A stretch of 64,000 nucleotides of DNA from Nocardioidaceae bacterium (GCA_009780515.1 WQZX01000008.1:1-64000); one strand, 5' to 3'. Shown: positions 52,228-61,867, counted from the first letter of the stretch. Translations and numbers: made by a program. Notes: generated from the letters alone by a model not told the origin.

Positions 52228-55105
52228 TGCAACCGGAGGTGGAGCCGCAGCCCTCGCAGACGTAGCAGGAGCCGGCGGGGCGCATCTTGGTGCCGCAGGT
52301 CATGCAGAGCGGGGAGTCAATGGCCTGGCCGGTGATCCTCTCCAGGAGCTCGGCGGAGGTGTGGGCACCGGTCGTGTCGACCTTGGGGGCGCCGGCGAGG
52401 GGGTCCTCGTCGACGACCTCGGCGTCCTCCACCTCGGCGTCGGCGGGCTCGACCACCGTGGCTGCCGCGGAGGTCACCTCGGCGACCGAGCCGGAGACCT
52501 CGAAGGGCTCGTAGGAGCCGGTCTCGAGGTGGCGCTGGCGCTCCTCGGCGGAGTAGATGCCGAGCATCGACCGCTCCTCGAAGGACAGGTAGTCCAGGGC
52601 GAGGCGGCGGAAGATGTAGTCCATGATCGACTTCGACATCCGCACGTCAGGGTCGTCGGTGAGACCGGCGGGCTCGAAGGCCAGGTTGGTGAACTTCGAG
52701 ACGTAGGTCTCCAGCGGTACGCCGTACTGGAGGCCGATCGAGACCGCGATCGAGAAGGCGTCCATCACGCCGGCCAGGGTCGAGCCCTGCTTGCCGAGCT
52801 TGAGGAAGATCTCGCCGAGCTCGCCGTCCTCGTGGGCGCCGGAGGTCATGTAGCCCTCGGCGCCACCGACGGTGAACGAGGTGGTGCGGGCGACGCGGGA
52901 CTTCGGCAGGCGCTTGCGGGTCGGTGCGTAGACGACCTTCTCCACGACCTTCTCGATGACCTCGACCGCCTCGCCGTCCTCCTCGACGACGACCTTCTTG
53001 GCCTTCGCGTCGGCCAGCGGCTGACCCACCTTGCAGTTGTCGCGGTAGATCGCGGTGGCCTTGAGGCCCAGGCGCCACGACTCCATGTAGATCTGCTCGA
53101 TCTCCTCGACCGTCGCCGACTCCGGCAGGTTGACCGTCTTGGAGATGGCGCCGGAGAGGAACGGCTGGCAGGCGGCCATCATCTTCACGTGGCCCATGGG
53201 CTTGAGCGCGCGCTCGCCCATCGCGGTGTCGAAGACCTCGTAGTGCTCGGTCTTGAGGCCCGGCGCGTCGACGACGTGGCCGTGCTCGGCGATGTAGGCG
53301 ACGATCGCCTCGACCAGCTCCTCGTCGTAGCCCAGCTTCTTGAGGGCCCGCGGGATGGTCTGGTTGACGATCTGCAGCGAGCCGCCGCCGACCAGCTTCT
53401 TGAACTTGACCAGCGAGAAGTCCGGCTCGATACCGGTCGTGTCGCAGTCCATCATGAAGCCGATGGTGCCGGTGGGGGCGAGGACCGAGGCCTGCGCGTT
53501 GCGGAAGCCGTTGGTCTTGCCCAGCTCTACGACCTTCGCCCACTCCTCGGTCGCCACCTTGTGTACGCCGGCGTCGGCGATGTGCAGGGTGCGGACCTCG
53601 TCGTTGGCCGCCTGGTGCTTGCGCATGACCCGGTTGTGGGCCTCGGCGTTGCGGGCGTAGCCGGCGTACGGGCCGACGATCGCGGCGAGCTCGGCCGAGC
53701 GGCGGTAGGAGGTGCCGGTCATCAGCGAGGTGATGGTGGCCGCCATCGCGCGACCGCCGTCGGAGTCGTAGCCCAGGCCCATCGCCATCAGCAGCGCGCC
53801 GAGGTTGGCGTAGCCGATGCCGAGCTGGCGGTAGTCGCGCGTGGTCTCGCCGATCGGGTCGGTCGGGAAGTCGGCGAAGCAGATCGAGATGTCCATCGCG
53901 GTGATGATCAGCTCGACGGCCTGCGCGAACTTACATGAGTCGAAGGTGTCGTCGTCCTTGAGGAACTTCAGGAGGTTCAGCGACGCCAGGTTGCACGAGG
54001 AGTTGTCCAGCGACATGTACTCCGAGCAGGGGTTGGACGCGGTGATCCGGCCGGTCTCAGGGTTGGTGTGCCAGTCGTTGATGGTGTCGTCGTACTGCAG
54101 ACCCGGGTCGGCACAGGCCCAGGCGGCCTCGCTGATCTTGCGGAACAGGTCGCGGGCGTCGACGGTCTCGATGACCTCGCCGGTGGTGCGGGCGCGCAGG
54201 CCGAACTCAGTGCCCTCGTCGACGGCCTTCATGAACTCGTCGGTGACGCGGACGGAGTTGTTGGCGTTCTGGTACTGGACCGAGGTGATGTCCTGGCCGC
54301 CGAGGTCCATGTCGAAGCCGGCGTCTCGCAGCGCGCGGATCTTGTCCTCCTCGCGCGCCTTGGTCTCGACGAACTCCTCGATGTCGGGGTGGTCGACGTC
54401 GAGGACGACCATCTTGGCCGCGCGGCGGGTGGCGCCACCGGACTTGATGGTCCCGGCGGAGGCGTCGGCGCCGCGCATGAAGGAGACCGGGCCGGAGGCC
54501 GTGCCGCCGGACTTGAGCAGCTCCTTGGAGGAGCGGATGCGGGAGAGGTTCAGGCCGGCGCCGGAGCCGCCCTTGAAGATGAAGCCCTCCTCGCGGTACC
54601 AGTTCAGGATCGAGTCCATCGAGTCGTCGACGGAGAGGATGAAGCACGCGGAGACCTGCTGGGGGGCGGTCGTTCCGACGTTGAACCAGACCGGGGAGTT
54701 GAACGAGAAGTACTGGTGCGCCAGCAGCCAGGTGAGCTCGTGCTCGAAGACCTCGGCGTCGGCCTCGGTGGCGAAGTAGCCGTGCTCGAGTCCGGCCGCG
54801 ACGTACTTGCCGACCACGCGGTCGATGAGCTGCTTCAGGCCGGACTCGCGCTGCGGGGTGCCGACGGCGCCGCGGAAGTACTTCGTGGTGACGATCGTGG
54901 AGGCGTTGACCGACCAGAAGTCGGGGAACTCCACGCCGCGCTGCTCGAAGACGGTCTCGCCGGTCTTCCAGTTGGTCTGGACGACGTCGCGCCGCTCCCA
55001 GGTGATCTCGTCGTAGGGATGCACGCCCTCGGTGCTGAAGATCCGGTCGATCTTCAGACCCGCACCGGTCGTGCCTGCGGACTGGCTGTTCACCGTCTCG
55101 GTCAT
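52223..55105 (-). CDS. nrdJ: Adenosylcobalamin-dependent (class II) ribonucleotide reductase
   Basis: About 960 residues from the ATG at 55105 (an ATG at 55159 would add 18). Reduces ribonucleotides for DNA synthesis using coenzyme B12. Catalytic-domain blocks: NPCSEYMSLDNSSCNLASLNL, AEHGHVVDAPGL, and PTGTIGFMMDCDTTGIEPDFSLV. The C-terminus has CMTCGTKM and CYVCEGCGSTSGCS, with the redox and zinc cysteines. The transposon terminus adjoins its stop codon, and the 5-bp duplication restores it. It follows nrdR on the same strand. Confidence 0.93.
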   Translation of the reverse strand: MTETVNSQSAGTTGAGLKIDRIFSTEGVHPYDEITWERRDVVQTNWKTGETVFEQRGVEFPDFWSVNASTIVTTKYFRGAVGTPQRESGLKQLIDRVVGKYVAAGLEHGYFATEADAEVFEHELTWLLAHQYFSFNSPVWFNVGTTAPQQVSACFILSVDDSMDSILNWYREEGFIFKGGSGAGLNLSRIRSSKELLKSGGTASGPVSFMRGADASAGTIKSGGATRRAAKMVVLDVDHPDIEEFVETKAREEDKIRALRDAGFDMDLGGQDITSVQYQNANNSVRVTDEFMKAVDEGTEFGLRARTTGEVIETVDARDLFRKISEAAWACADPGLQYDDTINDWHTNPETGRITASNPCSEYMSLDNSSCNLASLNLLKFLKDDDTFDSCKFAQAVELIITAMDISICFADFPTDPIGETTRDYRQLGIGYANLGALLMAMGLGYDSDGGRAMAATITSLMTGTSYRRSAELAAIVGPYAGYARNAEAHNRVMRKHQAANDEVRTLHIADAGVHKVATEEWAKVVELGKTNGFRNAQASVLAPTGTIGFMMDCDTTGIEPDFSLVKFKKLVGGGSLQIVNQTIPRALKKLGYDEELVEAIVAYIAEHGHVVDAPGLKTEHYEVFDTAMGERALKPMGHVKMMAACQPFLSGAISKTVNLPESATVEEIEQIYMESWRLGLKATAIYRDNCKVGQPLADAKAKKVVVEEDGEAVEVIEKVVEKVVYAPTRKRLPKSRVARTTSFTVGGAEGYMTSGAHEDGELGEIFLKLGKQGSTLAGVMDAFSIAVSIGLQYGVPLETYVSKFTNLAFEPAGLTDDPDVRMSKSIMDYIFRRLALDYLSFEERSMLGIYSAEERQRHLETGSYEPFEVSGSVAEVTSAAATVVEPADAEVEDAEVVDEDPLAGAPKVDTTGAHTSAELLERITGQAIDSPLCMTCGTKMRPAGSCYVCEGCGSTSGCS

Positions 55106-55219
55106 GAGCTTCTGCTTCCCCCTCGGGTTCGCGGCTGGCGATTCTGGCAATTCGGTCATGCGTCCGGTGTTCTTCCAGTGTTGCTCGCTGCGCCGACACC
55201 GGTCGACGCGGAGTCTGGA

Positions 55220-55255
55220 GCCCGGGCAGACAGCTTCCCCACTACCTGCCCGGGC
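55220..55255 (-). terminator. Hairpin between nrdR and nrdJ
   Basis: A 10-bp perfect GC stem (55220-55229 with 55246-55255) around a 16-base loop, in the 158-bp gap between nrdR and nrdJ. No T-run. It may be a partial terminator or processing site lowering or modifying nrdJ expression. Confidence 0.45.
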
Positions 55256-55263
55256 GGTCTGTG

Positions 55264-55731
55264 TCAGCCCGTCGTGGGCTGGAGCTGCCGCTCGGCGCGG
55301 AGCAGGGAGATCTCGTTCTCGAAGTCGTCGGCCGACTCGAACCCGCGGTAGACGCTGGCGAAGCGGAGGTAGGCCACCTCGTCCAGCTTGCGCAGCGGGG
55401 TGAGGATCGCCAGGCCCACCTCGTGGGCCGCGATCTCCGGGCTGCCGGCCAGGCGCAGCTGGTGCTCGACCTCCTGACCGAGCCGGGCCAGCGCGTCCTC
55501 GTCGACCGGGCGGCCCTTGCACGCCTTGCGTACGCCGGACACCGCCTTGTCGCGGTTGAACGGCTCGCTCGTGCCGGACCGCTTGAGCACCGTCAGCTGC
55601 ATCTGCTCCACCGTGGTGAACCGCTTCTCGCAGCTCTGGCACACGCGGCGCCGGCGGATCGAGGTGCCGTCGTCGGCGACCCGGGAGTCGAGGACCTTGG
55701 TGTCGCAGTGCTTGCAGTACGGACAGTGCAC
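55264..55731 (-). CDS. nrdR: NrdR transcriptional repressor of ribonucleotide reductase genes
   Basis: About 155 residues from the GTG at 55731, preceded by GGAGGAGG. Zinc ribbon: CPYC (3-6) and CQSC (31-34). An ATP-cone follows ([24 protein letters not shown], about 48-72). NrdR senses (d)ATP and represses nrd operons by binding paired 16-bp boxes. Boxes are seen upstream (55836-55882), so nrdR-nrdJ is likely autoregulated. Confidence 0.95.
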   Translation of the reverse strand: MHCPYCKHCDTKVLDSRVADDGTSIRRRRVCQSCEKRFTTVEQMQLTVLKRSGTSEPFNRDKAVSGVRKACKGRPVDEDALARLGQEVEHQLRLAGSPEIAAHEVGLAILTPLRKLDEVAYLRFASVYRGFESADDFENEISLLRAERQLQPTTG

Positions 55732-56110
55732 CGGCCCCCTCCTCCCATATCGGAACATGTGGACAACCGGTGGAATTCCGGCCTGTCGCTGTGGACATCC
55801 CGTAGTGACCTGTGTAACTCCACGGGGCGTCCTGTGGACTAGATGTGGAGAACTACATCGTTGTAACTACTAGATGTAGTGGTAACCGTACGCCGGTGGC
55901 AGACGGCCCGCAAGAGGTGGGCACGACCGATTCACGGGAGCGATCCCACCGGCCTCGTTTGTGCAGGTCAGGCCGCAGTCCCGGGATTCCGGGCCGGCGT
56001 GTCGACCGCGTGTCGCGGGCGCGTCGACACCTGTCCGCAGACGATCTCCGAGGGCGTCGTACGTCTCGTTTGGGTGGGTCCCGCTGCACGATCACCGTCC
56101 ATCAGCCAGA
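55732..56110. promoter_or_regulatory. nrdR: Gap upstream of nrdR with NrdR-box-like repeats
   Basis: A 379-bp gap. At 55836-55882 three 16-bp palindrome-like elements follow each other at about 15-bp intervals: around GGACTAGATGTGGAGA, AACTACATCGTTGTAA and ACTACTAGATGTAGTG. They match the NrdR consensus of the type ACACTATATATAGTGT only in their core. The rest contains nothing else clear. Confidence 0.62.
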
Positions 56111-56449
56111 ATGACGCCTGTGGCAGGTGGGAAACGCGCGGGAGCGCGCCAGAAGCGGCGGTTCCGCCCTGTCCTGCTCGGCCTCGCGATCGCGATCCTC
56201 GCCTGTATCGCCGCCTGGGGCTACCTGGTCTACCGGGCCATCGACTTCGGCGCCGACGGCCGCCGCGACGGCGCGGTCAGCGCCTGGGCGCTGCTGGCGC
56301 TGGCCTCGGTCGGAGCGGTCGCCTGCCTGTTCCTCGGCCTGATGCTGGTCGTGCGGCTCTCCCGCGCCGTCGGCATCACCCACACGCCCGCTCCGCGCCC
56401 CAAGCGCGACCCCGGCACCCCCGCGGGCGGCAAGCGCGCCGCGCGCTGA
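56111..56449 (+). CDS. Two-helix membrane protein, unknown
   Basis: A 112-residue protein, ATG at 56111. A basic N-terminus precedes two hydrophobic helices (VLLGLAIAILACIAAWGYLVY, about 21-41; LLALASVGAVACLFLGLMLVV, about 61-81), joined by a short polar loop, and a basic proline-rich tail. Both ends face the cytoplasm by the positive-inside rule. Function unknown. Confidence 0.65.
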   Translation: MTPVAGGKRAGARQKRRFRPVLLGLAIAILACIAAWGYLVYRAIDFGADGRRDGAVSAWALLALASVGAVACLFLGLMLVVRLSRAVGITHTPAPRPKRDPGTPAGGKRAAR

Positions 56450-56475
56450 GCACCGCGACGACCACGACAGCACGA

Positions 56476-56504
56476 GGGGCCCGATCCGGACAGGATCGGG
56501 CCCC
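56476..56504. terminator. Terminator between convergent genes
   Basis: A perfect 12-bp GC-rich stem (56476-56487 with 56493-56504), GGGGCCCGATCC paired with its complement, around a 5-base loop. It lies between the membrane-protein gene and the convergent LysM gene, and would serve both. Confidence 0.75.
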
Positions 56505-56560
56505 ACGTCTTCCCCATCGCCCACCGGGGTCGAGGCGGCGGACGAAGACTCGGTTGCTGC

Positions 56561-56926
56561 TCAGCTGTTCGGGACGCGGAGCTCCTGGCCGACGTACACG
56601 ACGCCGTCGTCGAGGGTGTTGAGGTCCTCGATGCGCTGCATCATGTCGGCGGTGCGGGTGCCGGTGCGGTCGGCGGCGGTGCTCGCGATGGCCCACAGCG
56701 TCTCGCCGGACCGGACCGTCACGACGTGAACGTCCGGGGAGCCGACATGGCTGCCTGCGGCCGAGGCCGAGGCCGAGGCGAGCGCCACACCCACGGCGAG
56801 CGCTGCGAGCAGGGCGGCCACGAGGACGACGACCCGGCCGCGGCGGGTCAGCCGCACCTGGCCGCGGCTGGCGCCGGTGCGACCGACGGGGCGGACGTAG
56901 GACGGGCTGTAGCTGATCGTGCTCAT
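56561..56926 (-). CDS. LysM-domain membrane protein divergent from lexA, probable SOS cell-division inhibitor
   Basis: About 121 residues from the ATG at 56926. A basic N-terminus and one transmembrane helix (VVVLVAALLAALAVGVAL, about 31-48) precede a LysM peptidoglycan-binding domain (VVTVRSGETLWAIASTAADR ... VYVGQELRV, about 68-118). In mycobacteria and relatives a LysM protein (Rv2719c/ChiZ) is divergent from lexA, LexA-regulated and blocks division; position, topology and LexA-box-like sites agree. Orthology is inferred. Confidence 0.78.
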   Translation of the reverse strand: MSTISYSPSYVRPVGRTGASRGQVRLTRRGRVVVLVAALLAALAVGVALASASASAAGSHVGSPDVHVVTVRSGETLWAIASTAADRTGTRTADMMQRIEDLNTLDDGVVYVGQELRVPNS

Positions 56927-57228
56927 GTTGACCTCCGGGGAAGCGGCCCCGGCGATCGGGGCCTCGGTCTGGATCGTGTTCGGGACCAACCCTGGCCGGC
57001 CCCTCCGACACAACCCCTACACGAGGCCCTGGCGGAGGTTCGACCAGACGTTCGATCGAACACGTGAACGAGCATAGAACATCCATTCGACACAACCCGC
57101 GCATTTCATCGCAAACGTGTTCGACGGCGTGTCGTGCCGCTCGAACGCGTCCGGCCCGGGCGAGCTCGCGACACGCCGCGTCGAACACCTGTTTGATATC
57201 GGGGGTGATCGGGGTTACTTTCGGAGGC
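56927..57228. promoter_or_regulatory. lexA: Divergent lexA / LysM promoter region with several LexA boxes
   Basis: A 302-bp gap with four elements similar to TCGAAC-N4-GTTCGA: TCGACC-AGAC-GTTCGA at 57040-57055 (11/12), TAGAAC-ATCC-ATTCGA at 57075-57090 (10/12), TCGCAA-ACGT-GTTCGA at 57109-57124, and TCGAAC-ACCT-GTTTGA at 57181-57196 (11/12), the last 33 bp before lexA. Autoregulation of lexA and co-regulation of the LysM gene are expected. Confidence 0.78.
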
Positions 57229-57954
57229 ATGGACAAGAAGGCCCTCCGACCGGTCAGCGAGCTTCCCGACGGGCCGCCCGACGGCACGGGGCTCACCCCC
57301 CGCCAGCAGCGCATCCTCACCACCATCAAGAAGGCCATCGACAAGCGCGGCTATCCGCCGAGCATGCGGGAGATCGGTGAGGCCGTCGGCCTGACCAGCA
57401 CCTCCAGCGTCGCCCACCAGCTGCGCTCCCTCGAGGCAAAGGGCTACGTACGCCGCGATCCGCACCTCCCGCGCGCGATCGAGGTGTTCCTGCCCGAGAG
57501 CCTGGCCAGGCGCCAGAAGCCTGTCGCCGCCGCAGACGAGTCGACCTTCGACGAGACCGGCCTGGGCGACTCCGCCCCCGCGCCGACCAACGTCCCCGTC
57601 GTGGGCCGGATCGCCGCCGGCGGCCCGATCCTCGCCGAGGAGCGGATCGAGGACGTCTTCCCGCTGCCGCGCCAGCTCGTCGGCGACGGTCAGCTCTTCC
57701 TGCTCGAGGTCAGCGGAGAGTCGATGATCGACGCGGCCATCTGCAACGGCGACTACGTCGTGATCCGCCAGCAGAGCACCGCCGAGAACGGCGAGATCGT
57801 CGCCGCAATGATCGACGGAGAGGCGACCGTCAAGACCTTCCAGCGCAAGGACGGCAAGGTCTGGCTGCTGCCGCACAACGCCGCCTTCGAGCCGATCGAC
57901 GGCACGAACGCCACCATCCTCGGCAAGGTCACCGCGGTCCTGCGCCGCGTCTGA
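57229..57954 (+). CDS. lexA: LexA SOS repressor
   Basis: A 241-residue protein from the ATG at 57229, after GGAGG. Winged-helix DNA-binding domain (20-90, with [21 protein letters not shown]), then a Pro/Ala linker. Self-cleavage site A130-G131 (RIAAGG), catalytic S165 (SGESM) and K202 (ATVKTF). It represses SOS genes until RecA on single-stranded DNA triggers cleavage. The perfect box in the transposition operon leader at 46939 is a predicted target. Confidence 0.96.
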   Translation: MDKKALRPVSELPDGPPDGTGLTPRQQRILTTIKKAIDKRGYPPSMREIGEAVGLTSTSSVAHQLRSLEAKGYVRRDPHLPRAIEVFLPESLARRQKPVAAADESTFDETGLGDSAPAPTNVPVVGRIAAGGPILAEERIEDVFPLPRQLVGDGQLFLLEVSGESMIDAAICNGDYVVIRQQSTAENGEIVAAMIDGEATVKTFQRKDGKVWLLPHNAAFEPIDGTNATILGKVTAVLRRV

Positions 57955-58043
57955 GCGACACCGCGCATCCGTCGAGTCGGGCCGGTTGCGCAGGAACACG
58001 TAGGGTCGTGGAGTCACCAGCCCCGTCGAAAGTCGGTCACTAC

Positions 58044-59807
58044 ATGTTCCGCCGCAGCCGGCCCGTGGTTCTCGGGCTCCTGATCGCCGTCTGCTTGGCG
58101 CCCTTCGCGCCGACGGCGTACGCCGACAGCACCTCGCCCGCCACTCCCCCGGGCACTTCTGCGACCCCCGCGGCGACCGGCGCCACGCCCGCGCCGACCG
58201 ACCCGGCCACGCCGTCCCCGACGCCGTCCGACCCGGTGGGCCAGGTCGTCGCTCCGCTGCTGCAGCAGGCCCAGCACGCCCTGAGCCAGGTCAAGCAGGT
58301 GTTCGGCAAGACGAGCACCGGCCCGAGCAGCGCGCCGAAGAAGCCGATCGACGCGACGATGGCGCTGCGCAACCTGCGCTCGACGTACCGTGCGCTGCCC
58401 CGGCGGCAGCAGCGGACCGCCGAGCGCTTCTTCGCGCGACCGACCAACAAGGGCGCGCTGGGCTGCTACTACGACAACGCCTGCTACAAGACCAAGGCCA
58501 CGCACGAGCTCTGCGACACCAAGATCTGCATCCACTACGTGCTGCAGGCCGACGACCCGACCAACGGCGTCCCGAGCGGCGACTTCGAGGGCGTCGCGGC
58601 CCAGAACGGCGTGCCCGGCTACGTACGGTTCGCGTTGCAGACGATGGAGTACGTCAACAAGACCTACAAGGACGCCGGCTACCGCGCGACCCTCGGTGAC
58701 GCCAAGAGCAGCGACAACGGCGGCGACGGCCGCTTCGACGTCTACCTGGCCGACCTCGGCTCGTCGCTCTACGGCTACACCCAGTCCGACGACCCGCGCA
58801 CCTACAACGACCGGGCGGGCAACAAGCACACCCCGTCCTCGGCGTACCTCGTGCTCGACAACGACTACAACCACAACGACTTCCCCGAGCACACGCCCGG
58901 CCAGAACCTCCAGGTGACCGCGGCCCACGAGTACTTCCACGCCGTCCAGTTCGCCTACGACTACGACGAGGACGCCTGGATGATGGAGGCGACCGCGACC
59001 TGGGCCGAGGACGAGCTCTACACCAACATCAACGACAACCGCGGCTACCTGCGCTCCGGCCCGATGCGCCACGCGCAGAACCCGCTGGACGCCTACGAGG
59101 GCAACAACGAGTACGGCGCCTGGATCTTCTTCCGGTACCTGACCGAGAAGTACCCCACCAAGGTCGGCAACCTGCCGGTGCTCATCCGGCAGATCTGGAC
59201 CCGCTGCGCCAAGTCCGGCAAGGGCGCGCACAACCAGTACTCCCTGCAGGCGATCAACTCGGTGCTGGGCTACCACCACACGTCGCTGGCGACGCAGTAC
59301 GTCGACTTCGCACTGGCCAACCGGTTCCCGTGGCTGTACTACTCCGAGGGAGCCGCGCCGGTCTACCACCACGGTGCAGCGCTCTTCCGGTCCGCCCACC
59401 TCACCCGCGGCAAGCCGAGCCGGACCACGACGGTCAAGCTCCAGCGGCTCAGCGCCCGGCACCTGCGCTACGTGCCCGGCACCGGCCTGCGCGGGTCCTC
59501 GCAGATCCGGATCACCGCGAACGGCCCGACCAAGGCGACCGGCGGGATGGTCGCCGTACGCATCAAGCCGGTCGGCAAGCCGATGAAGCGGGTGAGGTTC
59601 GCCCTCAACAAGTTCGGCGACGGCGGGCACACCTTCGCCTTCGGCAAGGGCAAGATCCAGTGGGTCGAGATCTCGGTCCTGAACACCAGCACGCGCTACA
59701 AGTGCAACGTGTACGGCGGCAACACGGCGTACTGGACCCACACCTGCAAGGGCCGTCCGGTCGACAACGCCAACACGACCAAGGTGACGGTCGACGCGCT
59801 GCGCTGA
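58044..59807 (+). CDS. Secreted MXAN_6640-type metalloprotease
   Basis: About 587 residues, ATG at 58044. An Arg-rich N-terminus and hydrophobic core ending AYADS form a signal peptide (cleavage near 29). A Thr/Pro/Ala linker follows. The zinc motif is H295-E-x-x-H299 in AAHEYFHAVQ, with a downstream E in EATATWAEDELY. The protein has four cysteines in the N-terminal region (GCYYDNACYKTKATHELCDTKIC). Predicted extracellular protease of unknown substrate; the C-terminal 150 residues look beta-rich. Confidence 0.8.
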   Translation: MFRRSRPVVLGLLIAVCLAPFAPTAYADSTSPATPPGTSATPAATGATPAPTDPATPSPTPSDPVGQVVAPLLQQAQHALSQVKQVFGKTSTGPSSAPKKPIDATMALRNLRSTYRALPRRQQRTAERFFARPTNKGALGCYYDNACYKTKATHELCDTKICIHYVLQADDPTNGVPSGDFEGVAAQNGVPGYVRFALQTMEYVNKTYKDAGYRATLGDAKSSDNGGDGRFDVYLADLGSSLYGYTQSDDPRTYNDRAGNKHTPSSAYLVLDNDYNHNDFPEHTPGQNLQVTAAHEYFHAVQFAYDYDEDAWMMEATATWAEDELYTNINDNRGYLRSGPMRHAQNPLDAYEGNNEYGAWIFFRYLTEKYPTKVGNLPVLIRQIWTRCAKSGKGAHNQYSLQAINSVLGYHHTSLATQYVDFALANRFPWLYYSEGAAPVYHHGAALFRSAHLTRGKPSRTTTVKLQRLSARHLRYVPGTGLRGSSQIRITANGPTKATGGMVAVRIKPVGKPMKRVRFALNKFGDGGHTFAFGKGKIQWVEISVLNTSTRYKCNVYGGNTAYWTHTCKGRPVDNANTTKVTVDALR

Positions 59808-59813
59808 CCTTCG

Positions 59814-61814
59814 CTACTTCGCCGCGGCGGCGAGGCGGGTCAGCGCCTGCCTCGCCACCGCGGGATCGGTCGTCGACCACATCGTCGGCAGGCTCGCCTT
59901 GAGGAAGCTGCCGTAGCGCGCGGTCGCGAGCCTCGGGTCGAGCATGGCGACGACGCCACGGTCGGACCGGGTGCGGATCAGCCGCCCCGCGCCCTGGGCC
60001 AGCAGCAGCGCGGCGTGCGTGGCGGCCACCTGCATGAACCCGTTGCCGCCGGCCTTGTCGGCGGCCTTCTGGCGCGCGCTCATCAGCGGGTCGTCGGGGC
60101 GCGGGAACGGGATGCGGTCGATGATCACGAGCTGGCAGGTGTCGCCGGGCACGTCCAGGCCCTGCCACAGGCCGAGGGTGCCGAACAGGCAGGTGTGCGG
60201 GTCCTCGACGAACTGCCGCGCCAGCTCGGGCAGCTGCGCATCGCCCTGGGCCAGGGTCGTGAGGTGCGGCAGCCGCTCGCGGACGTGCTCGGCGGCGGCC
60301 TCGGCGGCCCGGCGGCTGGAGAACAGGCCGAGGGTGCGGCCGTCTGCGGCATCCACCAGGTCGACGATCTCGTCCAGCTGAGCCGCGCCGAGGCCGTCGC
60401 GGCCGGGCGGCGGGAGGTGACGGGCGACGTAGAGGATGCCCTGCTTGGGGTAGTCGAACGGGCTGCCGACGTCGAGCCCGAGCCACGGCTCCGCGTCGTC
60501 GGAGGTCTCGTCGGGCACGCCGTCGGCACCGGCCTGCACCCGCTCGGACGGCTTGAGGCCGACCGCGGTGGCGACGGTGTCGAAGTCGCCGCCGAGCATG
60601 AGGGTGGCGGAGGTGAGGACCACGGTCTTCTCGGCCAGGAGCTTGTCGCGCAGCTGGCCCCAGACCTGCAGCGGGGCGATGCAGAGCCGGGGCGGCAGCC
60701 GGTCGGTGCCCTCGGTCAGCCACAGCACGTCGGAGTCGGCAGCCGCGGCCATCCGCTCGGCCACCCCGAAGACGTCCTGTACGCCGGCCTTCGCCTGGGC
60801 CATGCCCGCGTCGGGCTCGCTGCCCGGCTCGGTGCGCGGGAACGCCGAGATGCAGGCGCGAGCCGCGTCGCGGACCAGTGCGAGCGCGTCGGCCAGCTCC
60901 TCGGGCAGCGTCTCGATCCGGCCCGGCGACGCCTCGCCCATCGCCGCGCGGAGGGCGTCGGAGGCGTCGGAGAGCTCGTCGGCCTGCTCCCCGTCGACGT
61001 GGCGCACGCTGCGCTTGGCGGCCCGGTCGACCTCGGCAGCCCACAGCTCGTCGGTGGCCGCCTGGGTCACCCGCGCGGTGAGCTCGTGGGCCTCGTCGAC
61101 CACCACGGCGTCGTACTCGGGCAGCATGGGGATGCCCTCGATGGCGTCGATGGCGAGGAGCGAGTGGTTGGTGACGACGAGGTGGGAGCGCTGTGCCTTC
61201 TCCCGCGCACGCTCGGCGAAGCACTCCTGACCGAACGGGCAGCGCGTCGCGCCCAGGCACTCGCGCGCCGAGACGCTGACCTGGCGCCACTCCTTCTCGG
61301 TGTGTCGCGGGGCGGAGTCGCGCTCGCCGGTGCCCTCGTCTCCGGCCTCCTGCTCGGCCCACTTGCGCAGCTCGATGACCTTCGCGCCCATCGAGCCCTC
61401 GGGAACCTGGACGAGCTCGCCCTGGTCGTCGGGGGCGCCCTCGCGGATGCGGTGCAGGCAGGCGTAGTTGGAACGCCCCTTCAGGACCGCGAAGCTGGCG
61501 TCGACCCCTGGGGTCGTGCCGACCGCGTCGACCAGCCGGGGCAGGTCGCGCTCGACGAGCTGGTGCTGCAGCGCGAGCGTCGCGGTGGCCACGACGACCC
61601 GGTCGTCGTGGAGCAGCGCGGGCACCAGGTAGCCCAGGGACTTGCCGGTGCCGGTGCCCGCCTGGACCAGGAGGTGGCGGTGGTCGGCGAGGGACCCGGC
61701 GACGGCCTCGGCCATCGCGACCTGGCCCTCTCGGGTGTGTCCGCCGAGAGCCTCGACCGCGGCTCCGAGGACCGTGCGGACCGGGCTGTCGGGGCTGTCG
61801 GTCTTCTCGGGCAC
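59814..61814 (-). CDS. DinG/YoaA-type ATP-dependent DNA helicase
   Basis: A 666-residue XPD-like superfamily 2 helicase. Walker A AGTGTGKS (52-59), DEAH (240-243), and four cysteines C119, C186, C192, C198 for a 4Fe-4S cluster. Later motifs include VVLTSATLMLGGDF and a QGAGRLIR-like motif VI. It would unwind DNA with 5'-3' polarity in repair or at R-loops. It ends 6 bp from the convergent protease gene. Confidence 0.9.
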   Translation of the reverse strand: MPEKTDSPDSPVRTVLGAAVEALGGHTREGQVAMAEAVAGSLADHRHLLVQAGTGTGKSLGYLVPALLHDDRVVVATATLALQHQLVERDLPRLVDAVGTTPGVDASFAVLKGRSNYACLHRIREGAPDDQGELVQVPEGSMGAKVIELRKWAEQEAGDEGTGERDSAPRHTEKEWRQVSVSARECLGATRCPFGQECFAERAREKAQRSHLVVTNHSLLAIDAIEGIPMLPEYDAVVVDEAHELTARVTQAATDELWAAEVDRAAKRSVRHVDGEQADELSDASDALRAAMGEASPGRIETLPEELADALALVRDAARACISAFPRTEPGSEPDAGMAQAKAGVQDVFGVAERMAAAADSDVLWLTEGTDRLPPRLCIAPLQVWGQLRDKLLAEKTVVLTSATLMLGGDFDTVATAVGLKPSERVQAGADGVPDETSDDAEPWLGLDVGSPFDYPKQGILYVARHLPPPGRDGLGAAQLDEIVDLVDAADGRTLGLFSSRRAAEAAAEHVRERLPHLTTLAQGDAQLPELARQFVEDPHTCLFGTLGLWQGLDVPGDTCQLVIIDRIPFPRPDDPLMSARQKAADKAGGNGFMQVAATHAALLLAQGAGRLIRTRSDRGVVAMLDPRLATARYGSFLKASLPTMWSTTDPAVARQALTRLAAAAK

Positions 61815-61867
61815 CCGAGAAGGGTAGGCGACCCACGCGGAGCGGGCTCAGCCCGGTGCCGGGCGAC

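Noticed and set aside
55106..55263. Cobalamin riboswitch before nrdJ
   Set aside because: Class II RNR genes can have one, but no B12-box-like sequence or fitting fold is visible in the 158-bp gap; only a simple hairpin is seen.
58014..59741. Minus-strand frame of 575 codons opposite the metalloprotease
   Set aside because: Val/Gly/Leu/Arg-rich shadow of the protease gene with its zinc motif on the plus strand.
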